Shown here piece after piece: positions 26,203 through 39,903 of a DNA stretch of 64,000 nt. Below the pieces are notes generated by a model. It saw nothing but the letters and a program-made list of their open reading frames with translations, ran no database searches and was not told the DNA's origin. The DNA is from Argentina anserina (taxonomy: Eukaryota > Streptophyta > Magnoliopsida > Rosales > Rosaceae): positions 248,001 to 312,000 of the forward strand of contig NW_026089419.1 of NCBI RefSeq assembly GCF_933775445.1, in the 5' to 3' direction. How positions within the stretch are numbered: position 1 is the first letter of the stretch; each line of letters starts with the position of its first letter. The position numbers and the translations under genes are program-made.

Positions 26203-27107
26203 AGATACTCAAACGAGAAATGAAAAGATACACAATTGGAATAGTAAAGATACGCAAACGATGTAAAGATACTCAGTTTGAAAGAAACACACTCCCACAC
26301 TTGCAAAACTCTCAAATACAATAGAAACTCGCATCAGAAGCCTTACAGAAAGATACTCAAACGAGAAATGAAAAGATACACAATTGGAATAGTAAAGATA
26401 CGCAAACGATGTAAAGATACACAATTGGAATAGTAAAGATACGCAAACGATGTAAAGATACTCAGTTTGAAAGAAACACACTCCCACACTTGCAAAACTC
26501 TAAAATACAATAGAAACTCGCATCAGAAGCCTTACAGAAAGATACTCAAACGAGAAATGAAAAGATACACAATTGGAATAGTAAAGATACGCAAACGATG
26601 TAAAGATACACAATTGGAATAGTAAAGATACGCAAACGATGTAAAGATACTCAGTTTGAAAGAAACACACTCCCACACTTGCAAAACTCTCAAATACAAT
26701 AGAAACTCGCATCAGAAGCCTTACAGAAAGATACTCAAACGAGAAATGAAAAGATACACAATTGGAATAGTAAAGATACGCAAACGATGTAAAGATACAC
26801 AATTGGAATAGTAAAGATACGCAAACGATGTAAAGATACTCAGTTTGAAAGAAACACACTCCCACACTTGCAAAACTCTCAAATTCAATAGAAACTCGCA
26901 TCTAAAAGCCTTACAGAAAGATACTCAAACGAGAAATGAAAAGATACACAATTGGAATAGTAAAGATACGCAAACGATGTAAAGATACACAATTGGAATA
27001 GTAAAGATACGCAAACGATGTAAAGATACTCAGTTTGAAAGAAACACACTCCCACACTTGCAAAACTCTCAAATACAATAGAAACTCGCATCAGAAGCCT
27101 TACAGAA
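26203..27107 (+). repeat. S L4 unit, 905 bp, copy 1
   Basis: As the 1,053-bp unit but with one S instead of two. It carries ctctaaaatac near 26,500, also seen near 22,772 at an offset of 3,727. Confidence 0.86.
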
Positions 27108-28012
27108 AGATACTCAAACGAGAAATGAAAAGATACACAATTGGAATAGTAAAGATACGCAAACGATGTAAAGATACTCAGTTTGAAAGAAACACACTCC
27201 CACACTTGCAAAACTCTCAAATTCAATAGAAACTCGCATCTGAAAGCCTTACAGAAAGATACTCAAACGAGAAATGAAAAGATACACAATTGGAATAGTA
27301 AAGATACGCAAACGATGTAAAGATACACAATTGGAATAGTAAAGATACGCAAACGATGTAAAGATACTCAGTTTGAAAGAAACACACTCCCACACTTGCA
27401 AAACTCTCAAATACAATAGAAACTCGCATCAGAAGCCTTACAGAAAGATACTCAAACGAGAAATGAAAAGATACACAATTGGAATAGTAAAGATACGCAA
27501 ACGATGTAAAGATACACAATTGGAATAGTAAAGATACGCAAACGATGTAAAGATACTCAGTTTGAAAGAAACACACTCCCACACTTGCAAAACTCTCAAA
27601 TACAATAGAAACTCGCATCAGAAGCCTTACAGAAAGATACTCAAACGAGAAATGAAAAGATACACAATTGGAATAGTAAAGATACGCAAACGATGTAAAG
27701 ATACACAATTGGAATAGTAAAGATACGCAAACGATGTAAAGATACTCAGTTTGAAAGAAACACACTCCCACACTTGCAAAACTCTCAAATACAATAGAAA
27801 CTCGCATCAGAAGCCTTACAGAAAGATACTCAAACGAGAAATGAAAAGATACACAATTGGAATAGTAAAGATACGCAAACGATGTAAAGATACACAATTG
27901 GAATAGTAAAGATACGCAAACGATGTAAAGATACTCAGTTTGAAAGAAACACACTCCCACACTTGCAAAACTCTCAAATACAATAGAAACTCGCATCAGA
28001 AGCCTTACAGAA
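27108..28012 (+). repeat. S L4 unit, 905 bp, copy 2
   Basis: The opening S has the longer ctgaaagcc tail (149 bp), followed by four L of consensus sequence. It lacks the ctctaaaatac marker of the preceding unit, so it is same-length but not a direct copy. Confidence 0.8.
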
Positions 28013-29741
28013 AGATACTCAAACGAGAAATGAAAAGATACACAATTGGAATAGTAAAGATACGCAAACGATGTAAAGATACTCAGTTTGAAAGAAACAC
28101 ACTCCCACGCTTGCAAAACTCTCAAATACAATAGAAACTCGCATCAGAAGCCTTACAGAAAGATACTCAAACGAGAAATGAAAAGATACACAATTGGAAT
28201 AGTAAAGATACGCAAACGATGTAAAGATACACAATTGGAATAGTAAAGATACGCAAACGATGTAAAGATACTCAGTTTGAAAGAAACACACTCCCACACT
28301 TGCAAAACTCTCAAATTCAATAGAAACTCGCATCTAAAAGCCTTACAGAAAGATACTCAAACGAGAAATGAAAAGATACACAATTGGAATAGTAAAGATA
28401 CGCAAACGATGTAAAGATACACAATTGGAATAGTAAAGATACGCAAACGATGTAAAGATACTCAGTTTGAAAGAAACACACTCCCACACTTGCAAAACTC
28501 TAAAATACAATAGAAACTCGCATCAGAAGCCTTACAGAAAGATACTCAAACGAGAAATGAAAAGATACACAATTGGAATAGTAAAGATACGCAAACGATG
28601 TAAAGATACACAATTGGAATAGTAAAGATACGCAAACGATGTAAAGATACTCAGTTTGAAAGAAACACACTCCCACACTTGCAAAACTCTCAAATTCAAT
28701 AGAAACTCGCATCTGAAAGCCTTACAGAAAGATACTCAAACGAGAAATGAAAAGATACACAATTGGAATAGTAAAGATATGCAAACGATGTAAAGATACT
28801 CAGTTTGATAGAAACACACTCCCACACTTGCAAAACTCTCAAATACAATAGAAACTCGCATCAGAAGCCTTACAGAAAGATACTCAAACGAGAAATGAAA
28901 AGATACACAATTGGAATAGTAAAGATACGCAAACGATGTAAAGATACTCAGTTTGAAAGAAACACACTCCCACACTTGCAAAACTCTCAAATTCAATAGA
29001 AACTCGCATCTGAAAGCCTTACAGAAAGATACTCAAACGAGAAATGAAAAGATACACAATTGGAATAGTAAAGATACGCAAACGATGTAAAGATACACAA
29101 TTGGAATAGTAAAGATACGCAAACGATGTAAAGATACTCAGTTTGAAAGAAACACACTCCCACACTTGCAAAACTCTCAAATACAATAGAAACTCGCATC
29201 AGAAGCCTTACAGAAAGATACTCAAACGAGAAATGAAAAGATACACAATTGGAATAGTAAAGATACGCAAACGATGTAAAGATACACAATTGGAATAGTA
29301 AAGATACGCAAACGATGTAAAGATACTCAGTTTGAAAGAAACACACTCCCACACTTGCAAAACTTTCAAATACAATAGAAACTCGCATCAGAAGCCTTAC
29401 AGAAAGATACTCAAACGAGAAATGAAAAGATACACAATTGGAATAGTAAAGATACGCAAACGATGTAAAGATACTCAGTTTGAAAGAAACACACTCCCAC
29501 ACTTGCAAAACTCTCAAATACAATAGAAACTCGCATCAGAAGCCTTACAGAAAGATACTCAAACGAGAAATGAAAAGATACACAATTGGAATAGTAAAGA
29601 TACGCAAACGATGTAAAGATACACAATTGGAATAGTAAAGATACGCAAACGATGTAAAGATACTCAGTTTGAAAGAAACACACTCCCACACTTGCAAAAC
29701 TCTCAAATACAATAGAAACTCGCATCAGAAGCCTTACAGAA

Positions 29742-30078
29742 AGATACTCAAACGAGAAATGAAAAGATACACAATTGGAATAGTAAAGATACGCAAACGA
29801 TGTAAAGATACACAATTGGAATAGTAAAGATACGCAAACGATGTAAAGATACTCAGTTTGAAAGAAACACACTCCCACACTTGCAAAACTCTCAAATACA
29901 ATAGAAACTCGCATCAGAAGCCTTACAGAAAGATACTCAAACGAGAAATGAAAAGATACACAATTGGAATAGTAAAGATACGCAAACGATGTATAGATAC
30001 TCAGTTTGAAAGAAACACACTCCCACACTTGCAAAACTTTCAAATACAATAGAAACTCGCATCAGAAGCCTTACAGAA
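29742..30078 (+). repeat. L-S dimer, 337 bp, copy 1
   Basis: One L followed by one S. The S carries two linked variants, gatgtatagatac (29,990) and actttcaaat (30,037). Confidence 0.94.
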
Positions 30079-30415
30079 AGATACTCAAACGAGAAATGAA
30101 AAGATACACAATTGGAATAGTAAAGATACGCAAACGATGTAAAGATACACAATTGGAATAGTAAAGATACGCAAACGATGTAAAGATACTCAGTTTGAAA
30201 GAAACACACTCCCACACTTGCAAAACTCTCAAATACAATAGAAACTCGCATCAGAAGCCTTACAGAAAGATACTCAAACGAGAAATGAAAAGATACACAA
30301 TTGGAATAGTAAAGATACGCAAACGATGTATAGATACTCAGTTTGAAAGAAACACACTCCCACACTTGCAAAACTTTCAAATACAATAGAAACTCGCATC
30401 AGAAGCCTTACAGAA
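30079..30415 (+). repeat. L-S dimer, 337 bp, copy 2
   Basis: Immediate tandem copy of 29,742-30,078 with both S variants at +337 (30,327 and 30,374). I see no difference between the two copies. Confidence 0.94.
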
Positions 30416-30982
30416 AGATACTCAAACGAGAAATGAAAAGATACACAATTGGAATAGTAAAGATACGCAAACGATGTAAAGATACACAATTGGAATAGTA
30501 AAGATACGCAAACGATGTAAAGATACTCAGTTTGAAAGAAACACACTCCCACACTTGCAAAACTCTCAAATACAATAGAAACTCGCATCAGAAGCCTTAC
30601 AGAAAGATACTCAAACGAGAAATGAAAAGATACACAATTGGAATAGTAAAGATACGCAAACGATGTAAAGATACACAATTGGAATAGTAAAGATACGTAA
30701 ACGATGTAAAGATACTCAGTTTGAAAGAAACACACTCCCACACTTGCAAAACTCTCAAATACAATAGAAACTCGCATCAGAAGCCTTACAGAAAGATACT
30801 CAAACGAGAAATGAAAAGATACACAATTGGAATAGTAAAGATACGCAAACGATGTAAAGATACACAATTGGAATAGTAAAGATACGCAAACGATGTAAAG
30901 ATACTCAGTTTGAAAGAAACACACTCCCACACTTGCAAAACTCTCAAATACAATAGAAACTCGCATCAGAAGCCTTACAGAA

Positions 30983-32393
30983 AGATACTCAAACGAGAAA
31001 TGAAAAGATACACAATTGGAATAGTAAAGATACGCAAACGATGTAAAGATACTCAGTTTGAAAGAAACACACTCCCACACTTGCAAAACTCTCAAATACA
31101 ATAGAAACTCGCATCAGAAGCCTTACAGAAAGATACTCAAACGAGAAATGAAAAGATACACAATTGGAATAGTAAAGATACGCAAACGATGTAAAGATAC
31201 TCAGTTTGAAAGAAACACACTCCCACACTTGCAAAACTCTCAAATACAATAGAAACTCGCATCAGAAGCCTTACAGAAAGATACTCAAACGAGAAATGAA
31301 AAGATACACAATTGGAATAGTAAAGATACGCAAACGATGTAAAGATACACAATTGGAATAGTAAAGATACGCAAACGATGTAAAGATACTCAGTTTGAAA
31401 GAAACACACTCCCACACTTGCAAAACTCTCAAATTCAATAGAAACTCGCATCTAAAAGCCTTACAGAAAGATACTCAAACGAGAAATGAAAAGATACACA
31501 ATTGGAATTGTAAAGATACGCAAACGATGTAAAGATACACAATTGGAATAGTAAAGATACGCAAACGATGTAAAGATACTCAGTTTGAAAGAAACACACT
31601 CCCACACTTGCAAAACTCTCAAATACAATAGAAACTCGCATCAGAAGCCTTACAGAAAGATACTCAAACGAGAAATGAAAAGATACACAATTGGAATAGT
31701 AAAGATACGCAAACGATGTAAAGATACACAATTGGAATAGTAAAGATACGCAAACGATGTAAAGATACTCAGTTTGAAAGAAACACACTCCCACACTTGC
31801 AAAACTCTCAAATACAATAGAAACTCGCATCAAAAGCCTTACAGAAAGATACTCAAACGAGAAATGAAAAGATACACAATTGGAATAGTAAAGATACGCA
31901 AACGATGTAAAGATACACAATTGGAATAGTAAAGATACGCAAACGATGTAAAGATACTCAGTTTGAAAGAAACACACTCCCACACTTGCAAAACTCTCAA
32001 ATACAATAGAAACTCGCATCAGAAGCCTTACAGAAAGATACTCAAACGAGAAATGAAAAGATACACAATTGGAATAGTAAAGATACGCAAACGATGTAAA
32101 GATACTCAGTTTGAAAGAAACACACTCCCACACTTGCAAAACTCTCAAATACAATAGAAACTCGCATCAGAAGCCTTACAGAAAGATACTCAAACGAGAA
32201 ATGAAAAGATACACAATTGGAATAGTAAAGATACGCAAACGATGTAAAGATACACAATTGGAATAGTAAAGATACGCAAACGATGTAAAGATACTCAGTT
32301 TGAAAGAAACACACTCCCACACTTGCAAAACTCTAAAATACAATAGAAACTCGCATCAGAAGCCTTACAGAAAGATACTCAAACGAGAAATGA
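30983..32393 (+). repeat. Distant copy of the 25,150-26,560 block (offset 5,833)
   Basis: Order S2 L4 S L. It shares gaattgtaaag (31,505), catcaaaagcc (31,830) and ctctaaaatac (32,333) with the earlier block, all at +5,833. Homology begins slightly upstream, near 30,910. After about 32,940 the two diverge. Confidence 0.88.
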
Positions 32394-33060
32394 AAAGATA
32401 CACAATTGGAATAGTAAAGATACGCAAACGATGTAAAGATACACAATTGGAATAGTAAAGATACGCAAATGATGTAAAGATACTCAGTTTGAAAGAAACA
32501 CACTCCCACACTTGCAAAACTGTCAAATACAATAGAAACTCGCATCAGAAGCCTTACAGAAAGATACTCAAACGAGAAATGAAAAGATAGACAATTGGAA
32601 TAGTAAAGATACGCAAACGATGTAAAGATACACAATTGGAATAGTAAAGATACGCAAACGATGTAAAGATACTGAGTTTGAAAGAAACACACTCCCACAC
32701 TTGCAAAACTCTCAAATACAATAGAAACTCGCATCAGAAGCCTTACAGAAAGATACTCAAACGAGAAATGAAAAGATACACAATTGGAATAGTAAAGATA
32801 CGCAAACGATGTAAAGATACACAATTGGAATAGTAAAGATACGCAAACGATGTAAAGATACTCAGTTTGAAAGAAACACACTCCCACACTTGCAAAACTC
32901 TCAAATACAATAGAAACTCGCATCAGAAGCCTTACAGAAAGATACTCAAACGAGAAATGAAAAGATACACAATTGGAATAGTAAAGATACGCAAACGATG
33001 TAAAGATACTCAGTTTGAAAGAAACACACTCCCACACTTGCAAAACTCTCAACTACAATA
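32333..33060 (+). repeat. Four-marker block, copy 1
   Basis: In order: ctctaaaatac at the edge, caaatgatg (32,467), actgtcaaa (32,519), agatagacaatt (32,586) and actgagttt (32,671). It ends in an S whose tail has a private tcaactac at 33,052. Confidence 0.9.
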
Positions 33061-33384
33061 GAAACTCGCATCAGAAGCCTTACAGAAAGATACTCAAACG
33101 AGAAATGAAAAGATACACAATTGGAATAGTAAAGATACGCAAACGATGTAAAGATACACAATTGGAATAGTAAAGATACGCAAACGATGTAAAGATACTC
33201 AGTTTGAAAGAAACACACTCCCACACTTGCAAAACTCTCAAATTCAATAGAAACTCGCATCAGAAGCCTTACAGAAAGATACTCAAACGAGAAATGAAAA
33301 GATACACAATTGGAATAGTAAAGATACGCAAACGATGTAAAGATACTCAGTTTGAAAGAAACACACTCCCACACTTGCAAAACT

Positions 33385-34113
33385 CTAAAATACAATAGAA
33401 ACTCGCATCAGAAGCCTTACAGAAAGATACTCAAACGAGAAATGAAAAGATACACAATTGGAATAGTAAAGATACGCAAACGATGTAAAGATACACAATT
33501 GGAATAGTAAAGATACGCAAATGATGTAAAGATACTCAGTTTGAAAGAAACACACTCCCACACTTGCAAAACTGTCAAATACAATAGAAACTCGCATCAG
33601 AAGCCTTACAGAAAGATACTCAAACGAGAAATGAAAAGATAGACAATTGGAATAGTAAAGATACGCAAACGATGTAAAGATACACAATTGGAATAGTAAA
33701 GATACGCAAACGATGTAAAGATACTGAGTTTGAAAGAAACACACTCCCACACTTGCAAAACTCTCAAATACAATAGAAACTCGCATCAGAAGCCTTACAG
33801 AAAGATACTCAAACGAGAAATGAAAAGATACACAATTGGAATAGTAAAGATACGCAAACGATGTAAAGATACACAATTGGAATAGTAAAGATACGCAAAC
33901 GATGTAAAGATACTCAGTTTGAAAGAAACACACTCCCACACTTGCAAAACTCTCAAATACAATAGAAACTCGCATCAGAAGCCTTACAGAAAGATACTCA
34001 AACGAGAAATGAAAAGATACACAATTGGAATAGTAAAGATACGCAAACGATGTAAAGATACTCAGTTTGAAAGAAACACACTCCCACACTTGCAAAACTC
34101 TCAAATACAATAG
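33385..34113 (+). repeat. Four-marker block, copy 2
   Basis: The same markers at +1,052 from copy 1 (caaatgatg 33,519; agatagacaatt 33,638; actgagttt 33,723). Confidence 0.9.
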
Positions 34114-34773
34114 AAACTCGCATCAGAAGCCTTACAGAAAGATACTCAAACGAGAAATGAAAAGATACACAATTGGAATAGTAAAGATACGCAAACGATG
34201 TAAAGATACACAATTGGAATAGTAAAGATACGCAAACGATGTAAAGATACTCAGTTTGAAAGAAACACACTCCCACACTTGCAAAACTCTCAAATTCAAT
34301 AGAAACTCGCATCAGAAGCCTTACAGAAAGATACTCAAACGAGAAATGAAAAGATACACAATTGGAATAGTAAAGATACGCAAACGATGTAAAGATACTC
34401 AGTTTGAAAGAAACACACTCCCACACTTGCAAAACTCTCAAATACAATAGAAACTCGCATCAGAAGCCTTACAGAAAGATACTCAAACGAGAAATGAAAA
34501 GATACACAATTGGAATAGTAAAGATACGCAATGGATGTAAAGATACTCAGTTTGAAAGAAACACACTCCCACACTTGCAAAACTCTCAAATACAATAGAA
34601 ACTCGCATCAGAAGCCTTACAGAAAGATACTCAAACGAGAAATGAAAAGATACACAATTGGAATAGTAAAGATACGCAAACGATGTAAAGATACACAATT
34701 GGAATAGTAAAGATACGCAAACGATGTAAAGATACTCAGTTTGAAAGAAACACACTCCCACACTTGCAAAACT

Positions 34774-35502
34774 CTAAAATACAATAGAAACTCGCATCAG
34801 AAGCCTTACAGAAAGATACTCAAACGAGAAATGAAAAGATACACAATTGGAATAGTAAAGATACGCAAACGATGTAAAGATACATAATTGGAATAGTAAA
34901 GATACGCAAATGATGTAAAGATACTCAGTTTGAAAGAAACACACTCCCACACTTGCAAAACTGTCAAATACAATAGAAACTCGCATCAGAAGCCTTACAG
35001 AAAGATACTCAAACGAGAAATGAAAAGATAGACAATTGGAATAGTAAAGATACGCAAACGATGTAAAGATACACAATTGGAATAGTAAAGATACGCAAAC
35101 GATGTAAAGATACTGAGTTTGAAAGAAACACACTCCCACACTTGCAAAACTCTCAAATACAATAGAAACTCGCATCAGAAGCCTTACAGAAAGATACTCA
35201 AACGAGAAATGAAAAGATACACAATTGGAATAGTAAAGATACGCAAACGATGTAAAGATACACAATTGGAATAGTAAAGATACGCAAACGATGTAAAGAT
35301 ACTCAGTTTGAAAGAAACACACTCCCACACTTGCAAAACTCTCAAATACAATAGAAACTCGCATCAGAAGCCTTACAGAAAGATACTCAAACGAGAAATG
35401 AAAAGATACACAATTGGAATAGTAAAGATACGCAAACGATGTAAAGATACTCAGTTTGAAAGAAACACACTCCCACACTTGCAAAACTCTCAAATACAAT
35501 AG
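34774..35502 (+). repeat. Four-marker block, copy 3
   Basis: The same markers at +1,389 from copy 2, with a private cataattgg in a cassette at 34,883. It begins the 2,147-bp repeated stretch. Confidence 0.9.
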
Positions 35503-37527
35503 AAACTCGCATCAGAAGCCTTACAGAAAGATACTCAAACGAGAAATGAAAAGATACACAATTGGAATAGTAAAGATACGCAAACGATGTAAAGATACAC
35601 AATTGGAATAGTAAAGATACGCAAACGATGTAAAGATACTCAGTTTGAAAGAAACACACTCCCACACTTGCAAAACTCTCAAATTCAATAGAAACTCGCA
35701 TCTAAAAGCCTTACAGAAAGATACTCAAACGAGAAATGAAAAGATACACAATTGGAATAGTAAAGATACGCAAACGATGTAAAGATACACAATTGGAATA
35801 GTAAAGATACGCAAACGATGTAAAGATACTCAGTTTGAAAGAAACACACTCCCACACTTGCAAAACTCTCAAATACAATAGAAACTCGCATCAGAAGCCT
35901 TACAGAAAGATACTCAAACGAGAAATGAAAAGATACACAATTGGAATAGTAAAGATACGCAAACGATGTAAAGATACACAATTGGAATAGTAAAGATACG
36001 CAAACGATGTAAAGATACTCAGTTTGAAAGAAACACACTCCCACACTTGCAAAACTCTCAAATACAATAGAAACTCGCATCAGAAGCCTTACAGAAAGAT
36101 ACTCAAACGAGAAATGAAAAGATACACAATTGGAATAGTAAAGATACGCAAACGATGTAAAGATACTCAGTTTGAAAGAAACACACTCCCACACTTGCAA
36201 AACTCTCAAATACAATAGAAACTCGCATCAGAAGCCTTACAGAAAGATACTAAAACGAGAAATGAAAAGATACACAATTGGAATAGTAAAGATACGCAAA
36301 CGATGTAAAGATACACAATTGGAATAGTAAAGATACGCAAACGATGTAAAGATACTCAGTTTGAAAGAAACACACTCCCACACTTGCAAAACTCTCAAAT
36401 ACAATAGAAACTCGCATCAAAAGCCTTACAGAAAGATACTCAAACGAGAAATGAAAAGATACACAATTGGAATAGTAAAGATACGCAAACGATGTAAAGA
36501 TACACAATTGGAATAGTAAAGATACGCAAACGATGTAAAGATACTCAGTTTGAAAGAAACACACTCCCACACTTGCAAAACTCTCAAATACAATAGAAAC
36601 TCGCATCAGAAGCCTTACAGAAAGATACTCAAACGAGAAATGAAAAGATACACAATTGGAATAGTAAAGATACGCAAACGATGTAAAGATACTCAGTTTG
36701 AAAGAAACACACTCCCACACTTGCAAAACTCTCAAATACAATAGAAACTCGCATCAGAAGCCTTACAGAAAGATACTCAAACGAGAAATGAAAAGATACA
36801 CAATTGGAATAGTAAAGATACGCAAACGATGTAAAGATACACAATTGGAATAGTAAAGATACGCAAACGATGTAAAGATACTCAGTTTGAAAGAAACACA
36901 CTCCCACAACTTGCAAAACTCTAAAATACAATAGAAACTCGCATCAGAAGCCTTACAGAAAGATACTCAAACGAGAAATGAAAAGATACACAATTGGAAT
37001 AGTAAAGATACGCAAACGATGTAAAGATACACAATTGGAATAGTAAAGATACGCAAATGATGTAAAGATACTCAGTTTGAAAGAAACACACTCCCACACT
37101 TGCAAAACTGTCAAATACAATAGAAACTCGCATCAGAAGCCTTACAGAAAGATACTCAAACGAGAAATGAAAAGATAGACAATTGGAATAGTAAAGATAC
37201 GCAAACGATGTAAAGATACACAATTGGAATAGTAAAGATACGCAAACGATGTAAAGATACTGAGTTTGAAAGAAACACACTCCCACACTTGCAAAACTCT
37301 CAAATACAATAGAAACTCGCATCAGAAGCCTTACAGAAACATACTCAAACGAGAAATGAAAAGATACACAATTGGAATAGTAAAGATACGCAAACGATGT
37401 AAAGATACACAATTGGAATAGTAAAGATACGCAAACGATGTAAAGATACTCAGTTTGAAAGAAACACACTCCCACACTTGCAAAACTCTCAAATACAATA
37501 GAAACTCGCATCAGAAGCCTTACAGAA
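35381..37527 (+). repeat. Higher-order unit, 2,147 bp
   Basis: Order S L3 S L2 S L4. The first 840 bp repeat from 37,528 at +2,147; the second copy then runs into eight L monomers. A 1-bp insertion (cacaactt) lies at about 36,908. A private ctaaaacgag head is at 36,250. Confidence 0.82.
36771..36960 (+). repeat. L monomer with 1-bp insertion (190 bp)
   Basis: The tail reads cccacaacttgc (36,903-36,914) instead of cccacacttgc. It is unrelated to the usual 190-bp tail variant. Confidence 0.92.
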
Positions 37528-37649
37528 AGATACTCAAACGAGAAATGAAAAGATACACAATTGGAATAGTAAAGATACGCAAACGATGTAAAGATACTCA
37601 GTTTGAAAGAAACACACTCCCACACTTGCAAAACTCTCAAATACAATAG
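36921..37649 (+). repeat. Four-marker block, copy 4
   Basis: The same markers at +2,147 from copy 3, with a private gaaacatactc head at 37,338. Homology with copy 3 continues downstream to about 38,365. Confidence 0.9.
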
Positions 37650-38391
37650 AAACTCGCATCAGAAGCCTTACAGAAAGATACTCAAACGAGAAATGAAAAG
37701 ATACACAATTGGAATAGTAAAGATACGCAAACGATGTAAAGATACACAATTGGAATAGTAAAGATACGCAAACGATGTAAAGATACTCAGTTTGAAAGAA
37801 ACACACTCCCACACTTGCAAAACTCTCAAATTCAATAGAAACTCGCATCTAAAAGCCTTACAGAAAGATACTCAAACGAGAAATGAAAAGATACACAATT
37901 GGAATAGTAAAGATACGCAAACGATGTAAAGATACACAATTGGAATAGTAAAGATACGCAAACGATGTAAAGATACTCAGTTTGAAAGAAACACACTCCC
38001 ACACTTGCAAAACTCTCAAATACAATAGAAACTCGCATCAGAAGCCTTACAGAAAGATACTCAAACGAGAAATGAAAAGATACACAATTGGAATAGTAAA
38101 GATACGCAAACGATGTAAAGATACACAATTGGAATAGTAAAGATACGCAAACGATGTAAAGATACTCAGTTTGAAAGAAACACACTCCCACACTTGCAAA
38201 ACTCTCAAATACAATAGAAACTCGCATCAGAAGCCTTACAGAAAGATACTCAAACGAGAAATGAAAAGATACACAATTGGAATAGTAAAGATACGCAAAC
38301 GATGTAAAGATACTCAGTTTGAAAGAAACACACTCCCACACTTGCAAAACTCTCAAATACAATAGAAACTCGCATCAGAAGCCTTACAGAA

Positions 38392-39903
38392 AGATACTCA
38401 AACGAGAAATGAAAAGATACACAATTGGAATAGTAAAAATACGCAAACGATGTAAAGATACACAATTGGAATAGTAAAGATACGCAAACGATGTAAAGAT
38501 ACTCAGTTTGAAAGAAACACACTCCCACACTTGCAAAACTCTAAAATACAATAGAAACTCGCATCAGAAGCCTTACAGAAAGATACTCAAACGAGAAATG
38601 AAAAGATACACAATTGGAATAGTAAAGATACGCAAACGATGTAAAGATACACAATTGGAATAGTAAAGATACGCAAATGATGTAAAGATACTCAGTTTGA
38701 AAGAAACACACTCCCACACTTGCAAAACTTTCAAATACAATAGAAACTCGCATCAGAAGCCTTACAGAAAGATACTCAAACGAGAAATGAAAAGATACAC
38801 AATTGGAATAGTAAAGATACGCAAACGATGTAAAGATACACAATTGGAATAGTAAAGATACGCAAACGATGTAAAGATACTCAGTTTGAAAGAAACACAC
38901 TCCCACACTTGCAAAACTCTCAAATACAATAGAAACTCGCATCAGAAGCCTTACAGAAAGATACTCAAACGAGAAATGAAAAGATACACAATTGGAATAG
39001 TAAAGATACGCAAACGATGTAAAGATACACAATTGGAATAGTAAAGATACGCAAACGATGTAAAGATACTCAGTTTGAAAGAAACACACTCCCACACTTG
39101 CAAAACTTTCAAATACAATAGAAACCCGCATCAGAAGCCTTACAGAAAGATACTCAAACGAGAAATGAAAAGATACACAATTGGAATAGTAAAGATACGC
39201 AAACGATGTAAAGATACACAATTGGAATAGTAAAGATACGCAAACGATGTAAAGATACTCAGTTTGAAAGAAACACACTCCCACACTTGCAAAACTCTCA
39301 AATACAATAGAAACTCGCATCAGAAGCCTTACAGAAAGATACTCAAACGAGAAATGAAAAGATACACAATTGGAATAGTAAAGATACGCAAACGATGTAA
39401 AGATACACAATTGGAATAGTAAAGATACGCAAACGATGTAAAGATACTCAGTTTGAAAGAAACACACTCCCACACTTGCAAAACTCTCAAATACAATAGA
39501 AACTCGCATCAGAAGCCTTACAGAAAGATACTCAAACGAGAAATGAAAAGATACACAATTGGAATAGTAAAGATACGCAAACGATGTAAAGATACACAAT
39601 TGGAATAGTAAAGATACGCAAACGATGTAAAGATACTCAGTTTGAAAGAAACACACTCCCACACTTGCAAAACTCTCAAATACAATAGAAACTCGCATCA
39701 GAAGCCTTACAGAAAGATACTCAAACGAGAAATGAAAAGATACACAATTGGAATAGTAAAGATACGCAAACGATGTAAAGATACACAATTGGAATGGTAA
39801 AGATACGCAAACGATGTAAAGATACTCAGTTTGAAAGAAACACACTCCCACACTTGCAAAACTCTCAAATACAATAGAAACTCGCATCAGAAGCCTTACA
39901 GAA
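38392..39903 (+). repeat. Run of eight unbroken L monomers
   Basis: Exactly 8 x 189 = 1,512 bp with no 190-bp, S or T monomer. Because 189 is a multiple of three, this is where the longest stop-free minus-strand frame in the window occurs (493 codons, 38,541-40,022). Private variants here include aaacccgca at 39,122 and gaatggtaaag at 39,792. Confidence 0.93.
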
